In this document: in pieces, positions 9,132-18,348 of the stretch
Numbering within the stretch: the stretch's first letter is position 1
How the letters are laid out: the number at the start of each line of letters is the position of its first letter
Source: an uncultured Eubacteriales bacterium
GTDB lineage: Bacteria > Bacillota > Clostridia > Lachnospirales > Lachnospiraceae
Length of the DNA stretch: 58,077 nucleotides
Assembly (NCBI GenBank): GCA_949283695.1
Contig: CASDTX010000002.1
Coordinates: forward strand, 1 to 58,077
Direction of reading: 5' to 3'
Position numbers and translations under genes: made by a program
The notes under the pieces: generated by a model
The model's input: the letters and a program-made list of their open reading frames with translations, nothing else
What the model was told of the DNA's origin: nothing
The model's database searches: none

Positions 9132-11588
9132 ATGAAATATAAAGAAATGATCAAAAAGATGACGCTGGAAGAAAAGGCGGCTTTCTTAAGCGGAAAAGGG
9201 GAATGGCAGACATGGAATTTTGACCGTCTGGGGATTCCCTCCATGTATTGTTCCGACGGCCCACACGGGATCCGTAAGCAGGCAGGGGCGGGTGACCATC
9301 TGGGCCTGAACCCCTCCCTCCCGGCAACCTGTTTTCCTACGGCTGCGACCATGGCGAACAGCTGGGATCCGGAGCTTGGAGAAGAGATCGGAAGGGCGCT
9401 GGGAGAAGAAGCGCAGGCGCAGGACGTCCATGTTGTCTTAGGACCGGGGCTGAATATCAAAAGAAGCCCGTTATGCGGCAGGAACTTTGAGTATTTTTCT
9501 GAGGATCCTTACCTGTCCGGAAAGATGGCGGCGGGTTATGTGCGAGGCATCCAGAGCAAAGGGCGGTACGCCTGCCCGAAGCATTTCGCCGTGAACAGTC
9601 AGAAACTGCGCAGGATGGCGATGAACGCAGTCATAGATGAGCGGACACTCAGGGAAATCTATCTGACCGGATTTGAGATTGCCATTAAGGAAGGCGGGGC
9701 AAAGGCACTGATGACCAGTTATAATCAGGTCAACGGCACATATTCCAATGAAAACATGCATCTTTTAAAAGAGATCCTACGGGATGAGTGGGGCTATGAC
9801 GGACTCGTCATCACCGACTGGGGCGGCTCTAACGACCATGTAAAGGGCGTGGCGGCAGGCTCCGATCTGGAGATGCCCACACCCGGTCTTGATTCTGCAA
9901 GGCAGATCGTAAAGGCAGTACAGGAAGGGAAACTGGCAGAAGAAGCAGTAGATGCCTGCGTGGACCGGCTGCTGGAAGCAGTGCTTACATTGACCGGAAA
10001 GAGCGCGGACGGCGGGCAAAGTGCAGAGGATAAGAGCGGACAGAGAGCGAAGGATTTTGATCAGGAAGCCCATCATGCCCTTGCCAGAAAAGCGGCCTCC
10101 CAGAGTGTGGTCCTGCTGAAGAACCGGGAGAATATCCTGCCCTTAAAGCCGGGCACCCATGTGGCTCTGATCGGGGATTTTGCTTTTGAACCCCGGTATC
10201 AGGGGGCAGGTTCCTCCATGGTCAATGCGACAAAGCTGGATAAGATGATCGATCTGATCCATGAGTATGACCTTGTACTTGACGGTGCCTCCAAAGGATA
10301 TCTGCGCAGCGGAGAGACAGACACCGTACTGGAGAAAGAGGCGGTTGACCTTGCGGCTTCCGTGGATGTGGTGATCTGCTGCTTTGGTCTGGATGAGCTG
10401 AGCGAATCCGAAGGCATTGACCGGACGCATATGCGGATCCCGCAGAATCAGATTTCCCTGCTGGAGTCCATTTCCAGAGTGAATGAAAATGTAGTTGGCA
10501 TTTTAAGCGCGGGAGCGGCGGTGGAAATGCCGTGGTACCATTGTCTCAAGGGGCTGCTCCACGGATACCTGTGCGGGCAGGCAGGTGCAGGGGCGATGCT
10601 GGATATCGTGACCGGAAAGGTCAACCCGTCAGGAAGGCTGAACGAGACCTATCCGATCCGCTACGAAGATACCCCGGCGTTTAAATATTTCCCCAGTGAG
10701 CAGAGAAACTCTGAGTACAGGGAAAGCATTTATGTAGGCTACCGCTATTATGACACGGCGAAAGTGCGCGTGCTTTATCCCTTTGGATTCGGTCTTTCTT
10801 ATACGAAATTTGATTACAGTGATCTGGGGGTGGATGAGGATGGGGTGTCCTTTACTCTGACCAATTCCGGTGATAGGGACGGCGCGGAAGTGGCGCAGCT
10901 TTATATCGGCAAGAAAGATGCAAAGATCTTCCGTCCGGAAAAGGAACTGAAAGGATTCCAGAAGGTATTCCTAAAAGCCGGGGAGAGCAGGCAGGTGAGC
11001 ATCCCGTTTGACGATAAGACCTTCCGATACTGGAATGTGCGGACAAACCAGTGGGAAGTGGAAGGCGGAATTTATACAGTGATGGCAGGGGCAAGCTGCC
11101 TCGATATCCGTCTGAGCGCGGAAGCGGACGTGCAGGGAACGACAGAAACCTATCCTTATTATACGAACCGCATGCCGTCATATTACAGTGGTCAGATCCG
11201 TCAGGTGAACGACGGTGAATATCGCGAACTTCTGAAAATGCCGATCCCCAGTGGAAAATGGAGCGGGGAACTGACTGCCAATGACGCCATCTGTCAGATG
11301 TATTATGCGAAGAGCCCCATTGCCAGATTCGCGTATCGGAAGCTGACGAAGATGAAGAAGAAAAGTGAGGATGCAGGGAAACCGGATCTGAATATCCTCT
11401 TTATCTATAACATGCCTTTCCGGGCCATCGCCAAAATGACCGGCGGCATGGTAAGCATGGAGATGGTAGAGGGGATTGTCACTATGGTAAACGGGCATCT
11501 CTTCCGGGGGTTAAAGCGAACGATCGGCGGATATTTCCGCAACCGGCGGCAGAATAAGAAGTATGTGAAAATGATCACACGGAAATGA
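9132..11588 (+). CDS. Beta-glucosidase-type glycoside hydrolase family 3
   Basis: An 818-residue GH3 enzyme with normal domain order and no signal peptide, so probably cytoplasmic. It removes terminal beta-linked sugars; the exact substrate is not readable. The barrel (about 5-290) has RSPLCGRNFEYFSEDP (111-126), KHFAVN and the nucleophile D229 in GLVITDW. The C-terminal domain and FnIII domain (ending about 690) include YPFGFGLSYTKFDY. A further 120 or so residues, rich in Lys and Met with NMPFRAIAKMTGGM, form an extension seen in clostridial GH3 enzymes. It lies 91 nt after the permuted GH3 gene, on the same strand, and is followed by the GtrA-like gene. Confidence 0.9.
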   Translation: MKYKEMIKKMTLEEKAAFLSGKGEWQTWNFDRLGIPSMYCSDGPHGIRKQAGAGDHLGLNPSLPATCFPTAATMANSWDPELGEEIGRALGEEAQAQDVHVVLGPGLNIKRSPLCGRNFEYFSEDPYLSGKMAAGYVRGIQSKGRYACPKHFAVNSQKLRRMAMNAVIDERTLREIYLTGFEIAIKEGGAKALMTSYNQVNGTYSNENMHLLKEILRDEWGYDGLVITDWGGSNDHVKGVAAGSDLEMPTPGLDSARQIVKAVQEGKLAEEAVDACVDRLLEAVLTLTGKSADGGQSAEDKSGQRAKDFDQEAHHALARKAASQSVVLLKNRENILPLKPGTHVALIGDFAFEPRYQGAGSSMVNATKLDKMIDLIHEYDLVLDGASKGYLRSGETDTVLEKEAVDLAASVDVVICCFGLDELSESEGIDRTHMRIPQNQISLLESISRVNENVVGILSAGAAVEMPWYHCLKGLLHGYLCGQAGAGAMLDIVTGKVNPSGRLNETYPIRYEDTPAFKYFPSEQRNSEYRESIYVGYRYYDTAKVRVLYPFGFGLSYTKFDYSDLGVDEDGVSFTLTNSGDRDGAEVAQLYIGKKDAKIFRPEKELKGFQKVFLKAGESRQVSIPFDDKTFRYWNVRTNQWEVEGGIYTVMAGASCLDIRLSAEADVQGTTETYPYYTNRMPSYYSGQIRQVNDGEYRELLKMPIPSGKWSGELTANDAICQMYYAKSPIARFAYRKLTKMKKKSEDAGKPDLNILFIYNMPFRAIAKMTGGMVSMEMVEGIVTMVNGHLFRGLKRTIGGYFRNRRQNKKYVKMITRK

Positions 11589-11622
11589 AGCATCGGAAAA
11601 TCACAGATTGGGGGATGACAAT

Positions 11623-12258
11623 ATGAGTGACATAAAAACAGACAGGAAAAACAACAGTCCAGGTGAGAACACAGGCTGGGCAAGGATATGGGGAAACTTT
11701 GAAAAGAAGCATCCGAAACTGGCGAAGTGGCTGTACCAGATCTTTTACTTTTTCGTGTTCAGCATGGGCGTGACGGTGATCCAGTATCTGTTTTTTACGT
11801 TCATGCCGGGTGTACTGGGAAAAGGACTGGCAGGGACAGAATTCATGTGGCCGCAGGTACATATGGATCTCTTTGGAGTAGAGTTTACATGGAGCCTTCT
11901 GGGATACAATGTGCTTTATGAGAGCGGGGAAGTGCTGATCGGCGGCGGACTGGGATATTTCATCAGTTATGAGGTGGGATCCTTTGTGGCGCAGTGCATC
12001 AATTTCCCGCTCCAGAGAAATATCACCTTTAAGAGCCATGGGAATGTGGCGTATCAGGCGATGTGGTATTTGATCGCCTGGATTGTAATCTCGCTGGTGT
12101 GCAATGGATTCAACAATCTGTGGATGCCGATCGCGCAGCAGTATGTGGCTCCGGCAGTCTACAACATCCTTGTGACGATCATTACCGGAGGCGTGTCCAT
12201 GGTGATCTTTTTCTTTGTATTCAAGATTATTTTTCCGGAAGGCGAAGGGAAGAAGTGA
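11623..12258 (+). CDS. GtrA-like polytopic membrane protein
   Basis: A 211-residue membrane protein with about four helices (around 38-58, 90-115, 145-165, 180-205). The segment QCINFPLQRNITFK matches the N-F-P-x-x-R-x-x-x-F-K signature of the GtrA family, proteins proposed to flip polyprenyl-linked sugars or assist cell-envelope glycosylation. I chose the ATG at 11623 because GGGGGA stands 8 nt before it; a TTG at 11608 in the same frame lacks a site. It closes the GH3 cluster, 34 nt after the second GH3 gene. Its role with these enzymes is unknown. Confidence 0.72.
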   Translation: MSDIKTDRKNNSPGENTGWARIWGNFEKKHPKLAKWLYQIFYFFVFSMGVTVIQYLFFTFMPGVLGKGLAGTEFMWPQVHMDLFGVEFTWSLLGYNVLYESGEVLIGGGLGYFISYEVGSFVAQCINFPLQRNITFKSHGNVAYQAMWYLIAWIVISLVCNGFNNLWMPIAQQYVAPAVYNILVTIITGGVSMVIFFFVFKIIFPEGEGKK

Positions 12259-12343
12259 CATATGACTGGATTTTGTGAAAATGATTTTGTAAAATAGAGA
12301 GTTAGGGGACACCAATATTACAGAAAGAGGAGTGTGACAATCT

Positions 12344-12676
12344 ATGAAGTTAGGATTGATTCGGTGCATGCAGACAGAGGACTTTTGCCCTGGCACTACG
12401 GATTTTAGAGCGGTCAGAGAGAAGACGGGCGCTTTTGAAGGGATCGAAGAAGAGATTGAAATCATTGGTTTCATCAACTGCGGAGGATGCCCCGGAAAGA
12501 AAGCAGTGCTAAGAGCGAGAGAGCTTGTGAGACGCGGTGCTGATACGATTGCATTTACAAGCTGTATCGGGAAGGGGACACCGATCGGATATCCCTGTCC
12601 GTTTGCAAAACGGATGAGAGAAGTGGTGGCAGAAGATTTGGAAAATGGGATTCGTTTCTTTGACTATAGTCACTAA
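12344..12676 (+). CDS. CGGC domain-containing protein
   Basis: A small 110-residue soluble protein. NCGGCPGKKAV (about 45-55) gives the family its name, and further cysteines occur at RCMQTEDFCPG, TSCIG and YPCPF, suggesting metal or Fe-S binding. The family (Pfam CGGC) is widespread in anaerobes; its function is not established. AGGAG lies 11 nt before the ATG. It stands alone between the GH3 cluster and a convergent VOC gene and is followed by a hairpin terminator. Confidence 0.8.
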   Translation: MKLGLIRCMQTEDFCPGTTDFRAVREKTGAFEGIEEEIEIIGFINCGGCPGKKAVLRARELVRRGADTIAFTSCIGKGTPIGYPCPFAKRMREVVAEDLENGIRFFDYSH

Positions 12677-12690
12677 AATATTGTCATATA

Positions 12691-12717
12691 CTCCGCGGCC
12701 GTATTTAGACCGCGGAG
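12691..12717. terminator. Hairpin between convergent genes
   Basis: CTCCGCGG (12691-12698) pairs with CCGCGGAG (12710-12717) over an 11-nt loop, between the stop codons of the CGGC gene and the VOC gene. T-richness on both sides is modest, so it may serve both strands. Confidence 0.6.
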
Positions 12718-12745
12718 ATATTCTATACTTCTATTCGATACTTTC

Positions 12746-13114
12746 TTATTTCGCAGGCACAATCTCCAGCCAGTATCCGTCTGGATCGGAGATAAAGTAG
12801 ATTCCCATTTCCGGATTTTCGAAACAGATGCAGCCCATTTCTTTATGTTTGGCGTGCGCTGCTTCGTAGTCGTCCGTCTCGAAAGCAAGATGGATCTCAT
12901 TGTCTCCCAGATTATAAGGACGATCCATGTCCCGCAGCCAGGTCAGCTCCAGAAGGTGAGGAGTTGTCCCGTCTCCCAGATAGACGAGCTTAAAGCTGCC
13001 GTCAGAGGCGTCTTTTGTACGTGTGACTGTGAGCCCAAGGGCCTGCTCATAGAAATCCAGTGATTTTTCAAGATCATAAACATTCAGATTGTTGTGTGCA
13101 AAAGTAAAGTTCAT
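12746..13114 (-). CDS. gloA: VOC-family protein, glyoxalase I-like (lactoylglutathione lyase)
   Basis: A 122-residue protein of two beta-alpha-beta-beta-beta modules. Metal-ligand positions are conserved: H7 in FAHNNLNVYDL, the Glu of HLLELTW, the His of EIHLAF and the Glu of YWLEIVP. These fit glyoxalase I, which converts the hemithioacetal of methylglyoxal and a thiol. Clostridia generally lack glutathione, so the true thiol cofactor, or even the reaction, may differ. AGGAGGG precedes the start. It is divergent from cbiK across a 169-bp gap holding part of a dispersed repeat. Confidence 0.82.
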   Translation of the reverse strand: MNFTFAHNNLNVYDLEKSLDFYEQALGLTVTRTKDASDGSFKLVYLGDGTTPHLLELTWLRDMDRPYNLGDNEIHLAFETDDYEAAHAKHKEMGCICFENPEMGIYFISDPDGYWLEIVPAK

Positions 13115-13144
13115 AGTTTCCCTCCTGATATTATGGTGATCATC

Positions 13145-13163
13145 GCGCCATTCGTAAAACCGC
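13145..13163 (+). repeat. Partial copy of the dispersed GCGCCATTCG repeat
   Basis: These 19 nt are identical to the central part of the 56-bp repeat found at 40507-40562 and 57937-57992. It lies in the VOC-cbiK intergenic region. Confidence 0.6.
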
Positions 13164-13217
13164 GTACACTAACACTAATATAGCATAACATAAAACCGGA
13201 CAAAAGCAACCCGTTTC

Positions 13218-13247
13218 TTGTCAGTGTATGGAAAGCTGTGCTAGAAT
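13218..13247 (+). promoter_or_regulatory. cbiK promoter
   Basis: TTGTCA (13218-13223) and TAGAAT (13242-13247), 18-bp spacer, 36 nt before the cbiK ATG. No cobalamin riboswitch can be recognised in the short leader. Confidence 0.55.
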
Positions 13248-13283
13248 GGAATTACTTTTTATGGGAGGAGCGGGAAGAGGAAC

Positions 13284-14054
13284 ATGAAAAAAGGAATTCT
13301 TATGGTGAGTTTTGGCACAAGTCATCCCGATGCAATCGCGAAAACCATTGAAGTGATCGAGCAGGAAGCAGCGCAGCGGTATCCGGACTGCTGTGTGTAC
13401 CGCGCGTTTACCAGCGGGATGGTCATCCGCAGGCTGAAACGCCGGGAGAATCTTCAGATTGAGACTGTCTCTGAAGCGCTGGATCATATGGCGGCGGACG
13501 GTGTGGAAGAGGCGATTGTTCAGCCCACTTTGATGATCAACGGTGTGGAGCATGACCGTATGACGGAAGCTCTGATTGAGCATATGGGCTGTTTCCACAG
13601 GATCTGTGTGGGGAAGCCGCTGCTTTCCGGAGTAGAGGATTATAAGAAAGCGATCCATGCAGTGATGGCGGAGACAGAAGTGAGGGAGGACGAAGTACTG
13701 GTACTGATGGGGAACGGGACCGATCATTATGCGAATTCTGCCTATGGCATGCTGGAATATACGTTTCATGCGCTTGGCTATCATCAAGTTCTTGTGGGGA
13801 CGCTCGAGAGTTTCCCGGATCTTCGGACCGTCAGAACGAAACTGGAGATCTCAGGGAAAAGAAAGGTCGTGCTTATGCCATTTATGCTGACGGCGGGCAA
13901 ACATGCCAGGAAGGATATGGCCGGGACAGATGAATCCTGGAAGAGCGAGCTTGAGGCAGCTGGATATGAGGTGCGGACCGTCATGAAAGGGCTGGGGGAG
14001 TTCTGCGGGATCCGACGCATCTTCCTGGAACATCTGGAGGAGGCTGCCGGATAA
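13284..14054 (+). CDS. cbiK: Sirohydrochlorin cobaltochelatase CbiK
   Basis: A 256-residue class II chelatase that inserts cobalt into sirohydrochlorin in the anaerobic cobalamin pathway. The N-terminal MVSFGTSHPDAI, AFTSGMVIRRL, the Glu E89 in INGVEH, and H207 in LTAGKHARKDM align with Salmonella CbiK. The other expected active-site histidine (H145 of Salmonella, in MGHG) is replaced by N144 in MGNGTDHYAN. A second His, H148, is close by and might substitute. Length is normal and the rest is well conserved, so a working enzyme is still probable. It has its own promoter and a terminator, upstream of hemC and cobA-hemD. Confidence 0.88.
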   Translation: MKKGILMVSFGTSHPDAIAKTIEVIEQEAAQRYPDCCVYRAFTSGMVIRRLKRRENLQIETVSEALDHMAADGVEEAIVQPTLMINGVEHDRMTEALIEHMGCFHRICVGKPLLSGVEDYKKAIHAVMAETEVREDEVLVLMGNGTDHYANSAYGMLEYTFHALGYHQVLVGTLESFPDLRTVRTKLEISGKRKVVLMPFMLTAGKHARKDMAGTDESWKSELEAAGYEVRTVMKGLGEFCGIRRIFLEHLEEAAG

Positions 14055-14064
14055 AACAGTCGGC

Positions 14065-14088
14065 GCAGCCCGCTGCGGCTGCATTTTT
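14065..14088 (+). terminator. Intrinsic terminator after cbiK
   Basis: GCAGCC (14065-14070) pairs with GGCTGC (14077-14082) over a 6-nt loop and is followed by A and five T. A further imperfect hairpin lies at about 14091-14130. Confidence 0.55.
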
Positions 14089-14197
14089 CAGCCGGCACAT
14101 TCGAAAAAGCATTCTGTGCGAATGGCCGGGCTAATCAGCGAACACTGGACTTAAAAATACAGAAACTTGACGAATAAAGAAGTGGAGGCAGAAGAGA

Positions 14198-15529
14198 ATG
14201 GGCAATCCAATGGACGGAAATATTGTGAATAAGAAAACAGCGGTCGTGGGAATCGGCGGCGTGGGCGGATACATGGCGGCCATGCTGGGGCAGGTCTGCC
14301 CCCATCTCACGGTGGCTGCAAGAGGCGGAAGAGGGGAAGCGATCCGGGAAAATGGTCTGGTGCTTCACAGTGACTATAAAGGCGAGCTGAAAGTCCGTCC
14401 CGAACGGGTGGTTCCGGTCCGCGAGATGGGAGTACAGGATTATATCTTTGTCTGTGTGAAGAACTACTCGCTGGAAGAAGTCTGCCGGGAGATGGAGGAT
14501 TCAGTGGGGGACGATACGGTGATTATCCCGGTGATGAACGGTGTGGACCCGGGAGAGAAGATCCGGAATCTGATCGGGAAAGGCACGGTGGTGGATTCTC
14601 TGATTTATATTGTCGCATTTGCTGAACGCGACTATTCGATTACACAGCAGGGAGATTTCGCGAATCTGCGGATCGGGATTCAGAACCCGGATGAGGAGCA
14701 GAAGAGGAAGATAGAGGAGGTGTCCCGGCTTCTGGCCGCTGCGGATATTGATCATGCTGTGGCGGAGGACATTGAACTGGCAGTCTGGCGGAAATATATT
14801 CTGAACTGTGCCTATAATGTGGCAAGCGCATATTATGACAATACCATCGGTCAGCTCAGAAGTGATCCGGTGAAGGCAAAGGAGTATGAAGCTCTGGTTA
14901 CGGAGGCATATAACGTGGCGCTGGCAAAAGGCGTGCATGTAAAGCCTGCTCATAAGGATGCAATTATCCACAGATTCTATTATGAACTGGCGGAGAACGC
15001 CACCAGCTCACTGCAGCGGGATATCCGGGAGGGGAAGAGAGCTGAGATCGATACCTTCAGCGGCTATATTGTCCGGGAGGGAAAGAAACTGGGGCTGGAG
15101 ATGCCGGTTTCTGAGAAGATGTACCAGGGGCTGAAGCGGAAAAAACCGTCCATGGATGTCTGGCTGGAAGAAGCGAAGCAGGATGAAAATGCGTCCCGGT
15201 GCGGGATGTATCTGTTTCACAATGGAGTTGTGAGAGAAACGCCGAAAGCCCAGGCGCGGCTGGGTGAGGCAGACGCGGGAACGGTGTCGGGCATGGAGTT
15301 TTCCTATGATGCGCAGCTGGCCGATGCGGCGGCTGCGCGGGTGAGAAGGATGCCGGGGATCTTCTATGTACGGGTGTGGCTGAACGAAGGCATGCTGGAT
15401 GTGGGAGATGACATTATGCAGGTGCTGATCGGGGGAGATGTCCGGCCGCATGTGGTGGATGCACTGCAGGAACTGGTAGGAGAACTGAAGGAAAACTGTG
15501 TCCGGGAGCAGGAGATCATAAGCCGGTAA
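14198..15529 (+). CDS. Ketopantoate reductase (PanE/ApbA) fused to a MoaE-like domain
   Basis: A 443-residue two-domain protein. Residues about 10-310 are a ketopantoate-reductase fold: Rossmann GIGGVGGYMAAMLG, then the catalytic-lysine segment WRKYILNCAYNVASA and the C-terminal helical domain. Such enzymes reduce 2-ketopantoate with NADPH, but many paralogues act on other keto acids. From about 320 to the end it resembles MoaE, the large subunit of molybdopterin synthase: MYLFHNGVVRETPKAQ, GIFYVRVWLNEG, VGDDIMQVLIGGDVRPHVVDALQ. The join falls at KRKKPSMDVW beside a run of six A. MoaE partners (MoaD and others) are absent here. It precedes hemC by 92 nt. Confidence 0.78.
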   Translation: MGNPMDGNIVNKKTAVVGIGGVGGYMAAMLGQVCPHLTVAARGGRGEAIRENGLVLHSDYKGELKVRPERVVPVREMGVQDYIFVCVKNYSLEEVCREMEDSVGDDTVIIPVMNGVDPGEKIRNLIGKGTVVDSLIYIVAFAERDYSITQQGDFANLRIGIQNPDEEQKRKIEEVSRLLAAADIDHAVAEDIELAVWRKYILNCAYNVASAYYDNTIGQLRSDPVKAKEYEALVTEAYNVALAKGVHVKPAHKDAIIHRFYYELAENATSSLQRDIREGKRAEIDTFSGYIVREGKKLGLEMPVSEKMYQGLKRKKPSMDVWLEEAKQDENASRCGMYLFHNGVVRETPKAQARLGEADAGTVSGMEFSYDAQLADAAAARVRRMPGIFYVRVWLNEGMLDVGDDIMQVLIGGDVRPHVVDALQELVGELKENCVREQEIISR

Positions 15530-15621
15530 ACGGATCGGCGTGTATGCCGGCGGTCCGCCTGCGCCGGAAGGCAGCCGGGCGGAGTGCGAGAGTTTGATTT
15601 TAATATGGGAGGCAAGGTGAG

Positions 15622-16515
15622 ATGGAAAAGGCGGTGATACGGATCGGCAGCAGGGAGAGCGCCCTGGCGGTCAGACAGACGGAGATTGTCTGCGCCAGGA
15701 TCCGGGAGGCGGCGCCGCAGGTTGGGATAGAGATCATCACGATGGGGACAGAAGGCGATCGGATCCTGGACAGAAGTCTGGCCAGGATCGGCGGCAAGGG
15801 ACTGTTTGTGAAAGAACTGGATGCCGCTCTGGCGGAAGGCCGGATTGACCTGGCTGTGCACAGTCTGAAAGATATGCCGATGGAGGAGAACCCGGAGTAT
15901 CCGATTCTTGCCTATGGGAAGCGGGAGGATGCCAGAGATGTGCTGATATACCGATCTGGGATCAGACAGCTTCCTGAACACCCGCTGATTGGGACTTCCA
16001 GCAGGAGACGTGAGCTTCAGATGGCGGCGCTTTATGAAGGCTGCAGTTTCCGGGGGATTCGGGGCAATGTACAGACCCGGCTGCGGAAGCTGGAGGAAGA
16101 AGGCTTCGACGGAGTGCTGCTGGCAGCGGCGGGACTGAAGCGGCTGGGGATGGAATCTGTGATCGGGAGATATTTTTCAGTAGATGAGATGGTCCCTGCC
16201 GCGGGGCAGGGAATCCTGGCTGTTCAGGGCAGGGCAGCGGATGAGAGAATCTGCCGTTTGCTGTGGGAGGTTGACGATGCTCAGAGCAGGGCTTGTGCTC
16301 TGGCGGAGCGCGAGTTCATCCGCACAGTCGGCGGCGGGTGCACGTCTCCTTCTGCAGTTCATGCGCAGGTCAGGGGAGAAGAATTGAAACTGACGGGGCT
16401 GTATTATGATGAGAAAAGCGGAACCTATCACAAGCGTTCTGTCTGTGCAGAGATGCAGAGAGCCCGGCAGGCCGGGGAAGCACTGGCGGTGTGCATGATG
16501 AAACATGAGGACTGA
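15622..16515 (+). CDS. hemC: Porphobilinogen deaminase (hydroxymethylbilane synthase)
   Basis: A 297-residue cytoplasmic enzyme that joins four porphobilinogen units into hydroxymethylbilane. The catalytic aspartate is D84 in HSLKDMP. Arginines for substrate binding are seen in GTSSRRRELQ and RGIRGNVQTRLRK. C240 in TVGGGCTSP should carry the dipyrromethane cofactor; most relatives have GGGCQ, here GGGCT. GGGAGG stands 9 nt before the ATG. With cobA-hemD downstream it gives the route from porphobilinogen to precorrin-2; hemA and hemB are not in the window. Confidence 0.95.
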   Translation: MEKAVIRIGSRESALAVRQTEIVCARIREAAPQVGIEIITMGTEGDRILDRSLARIGGKGLFVKELDAALAEGRIDLAVHSLKDMPMEENPEYPILAYGKREDARDVLIYRSGIRQLPEHPLIGTSSRRRELQMAALYEGCSFRGIRGNVQTRLRKLEEEGFDGVLLAAAGLKRLGMESVIGRYFSVDEMVPAAGQGILAVQGRAADERICRLLWEVDDAQSRACALAEREFIRTVGGGCTSPSAVHAQVRGEELKLTGLYYDEKSGTYHKRSVCAEMQRARQAGEALAVCMMKHED

Positions 16516-16653
16516 CACGTTCCGATATCATCATTCTGCAAATGAACGTGCCGCTGTCCTGAGAAGAACGGCAGGAAGAAACAGGAAAGCAGCGAAACAG
16601 GGAGAAAGCGAAAGAGGAAAACAGAGAGAAAAAAAGCGGGGAGAAACGAAGAT

Positions 16654-18237
16654 ATGGGAGAGAACGCTGGTAATAAAGAGGAAACCGGAAACGTCTGGAT
16701 CGCAGGCGCAGGTCCTGGGGATGCGGGACTTCTGACTGTAAAAGCAGACAGAATGATCCGAAATGCTGACGTGGTTGTGTATGACGCCTTGGTGAGCACG
16801 GAGATCTTAAGCAGGATCCCGGAGGGAACAGAGGTGATCGATGTGGGAAAGCACGCCGGGAATCACCCGGTTCCTCAGGAAGAGATCAACCGGATCCTGG
16901 TGCGGGAAGCACAGAAGGGGAAAACGGTCCTGCGTCTGAAAGGAGGCGACCCGTTTGTGTTCGGACGCGGAGGAGAGGAGATGGAATTCCTGGCGGAGGC
17001 GGGAATCCCGTTTGAAATGGTTCCGGGGATTCCCTCAGCGGTCTCTGTTCCTGCATATGCGGGGATCCCTGTGACCCACAGAGATTATACGTCTTCTTTC
17101 CATGTGGTGACAGGACACGCCAGAAAGAATCAGAAATTGGAGATAGATTTTCGCTCTCTTGTAAACTTAAACGGGACGATTGTATTTTTAATGAGTGTTT
17201 CATCTATGGAGTATATCCTCAATGGCCTGCAGGAGGCGGGGATGGATGCGGACGTTCCTGCCGCTGTGATAGAGAAAGGGACCACGGCGGAACAGAAACA
17301 GGTGACAGCCACGGTAGGAACTTTGAAGGCCCGCGCGGAAGAAGAAGGGATTCAATCCCCGGCTGTGATTCTTGTAGGTCGGGTATGCGCGCTCTCTGAG
17401 AAGCTTCACTGGGCGGATCAGCGAAGACTGGACGGGCGGCAGTTTCTGGTGACAAGACCAAGGCAGAACAGCTCCGGACTTGTGAGCCGGCTTCGGGAAT
17501 TGGGAGCTCAGGTGATCGAGTATCCCGGGATCTGCACAGAGACGATCCGTCCCAACAAAGTGCTGGAATCTGCCCTCGAGGGGTTCGCCCGGCAGTCGGG
17601 TGAAGGCTGGCTTGTGTTCACGAGCCCCATTGGGGTTTCTGTTTTTTTTCGGCAGTTGAGAGAATTAAAAATTGATCTTAGAAAGATTTTTAGTATAAAT
17701 AGAAATGTAAAAATTGCTGCTGTCGGATCAGCTACGGAGGCTGCGCTGGAAGAACACGGACTGTTTGCGGACGTGGTGCCGGAGAAGTATTATACAGAAG
17801 ATCTGGGGAAGGCGATTGCCAGAGCAGCCGGTTCGCGGGAGAGCCGAATGTCCCCGGTTTCCCTGCTTGCAGTCCGGGCGGAGCAGGGGTCGGAAGCGCT
17901 CCTTCCCCCTCTTCTGGAGGCGGGGATAGACGTGCAGGATGTGCCGCTGTACCGGACCCGGTATGAGACCCACCCCTTCTTGAAAGAACGCGTGGAAGCA
18001 CTGTTTCGGAAAGAAGAGATCGACGCGGTTACCTTTACCAGTGCTTCTACGGTCAGAGGATTTGTACAGGAGATGGATCACACAGATCTGACCCGGATCC
18101 GGGCGGTGTGTATTGGAGAACAGACAGCCCGGGAGGCGCGCAGCCATGGGATGCAAGTTCTGACTGCGCCGGAAGTTTCGGCGGAGGCGATGGTGGAGAA
18201 AATTCTGGAAGTGTATCGCAGGAAGAGAAACGTATAG
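16654..18237 (+). CDS. cobA: Uroporphyrinogen-III C-methyltransferase / uroporphyrinogen-III synthase fusion
   Basis: A 527-residue bifunctional protein. The N-terminal half (about 8-255) is a SAM-dependent CobA methyltransferase: [55 protein letters not shown]. The C-terminal half (about 260-520) is a HemD synthase: [17 protein letters not shown], and [17 protein letters not shown]. Together they close hydroxymethylbilane to uroporphyrinogen III and methylate it to precorrin-2, feeding siroheme or cobalamin. This fusion is usual in Clostridia. It lies 138 nt after hemC, across a purine-rich leader. Precorrin-2 dehydrogenase is not seen nearby. Confidence 0.94.
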   Translation: MGENAGNKEETGNVWIAGAGPGDAGLLTVKADRMIRNADVVVYDALVSTEILSRIPEGTEVIDVGKHAGNHPVPQEEINRILVREAQKGKTVLRLKGGDPFVFGRGGEEMEFLAEAGIPFEMVPGIPSAVSVPAYAGIPVTHRDYTSSFHVVTGHARKNQKLEIDFRSLVNLNGTIVFLMSVSSMEYILNGLQEAGMDADVPAAVIEKGTTAEQKQVTATVGTLKARAEEEGIQSPAVILVGRVCALSEKLHWADQRRLDGRQFLVTRPRQNSSGLVSRLRELGAQVIEYPGICTETIRPNKVLESALEGFARQSGEGWLVFTSPIGVSVFFRQLRELKIDLRKIFSINRNVKIAAVGSATEAALEEHGLFADVVPEKYYTEDLGKAIARAAGSRESRMSPVSLLAVRAEQGSEALLPPLLEAGIDVQDVPLYRTRYETHPFLKERVEALFRKEEIDAVTFTSASTVRGFVQEMDHTDLTRIRAVCIGEQTAREARSHGMQVLTAPEVSAEAMVEKILEVYRRKRNV

Positions 18238-18242
18238 AAAGA

Positions 18243-18282
18243 GATAGGAAGAAAGAGATATAGATAGGAAGAAAGAGATATA
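18243..18282 (+). repeat. Two tandem 20-bp purine-rich copies
   Basis: The 20-mer starting GATAGGAAGAAAGAG occurs twice without a break (18243-18262 and 18263-18282), with degenerate partial copies on both sides. It lies between cobA-hemD and the promoter of the DUF1275 gene. Confidence 0.7.
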
Positions 18283-18296
18283 GGAAGAGAAAAGTA

Positions 18297-18324
18297 TTGT
18301 AAAACTGTGGCAGAGTGCTATAAT
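18297..18324 (+). promoter_or_regulatory. Promoter of the DUF1275 gene
   Basis: TTGTAA (18297-18302) and TATAAT (18319-18324), 16-bp spacer. Transcription would start near 18331, which argues against the GTG at 18328 and for the ATG at 18349 as the start codon. Confidence 0.55.
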
Positions 18325-18348
18325 TGAGTGCGGTCGGAGGGATGGAAG

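Noticed and set aside
13115-13283. A cobalamin riboswitch in front of cbiK
   Set aside because: The leader after the promoter is only about 30 nt and lacks the B12-box; nothing supports it.
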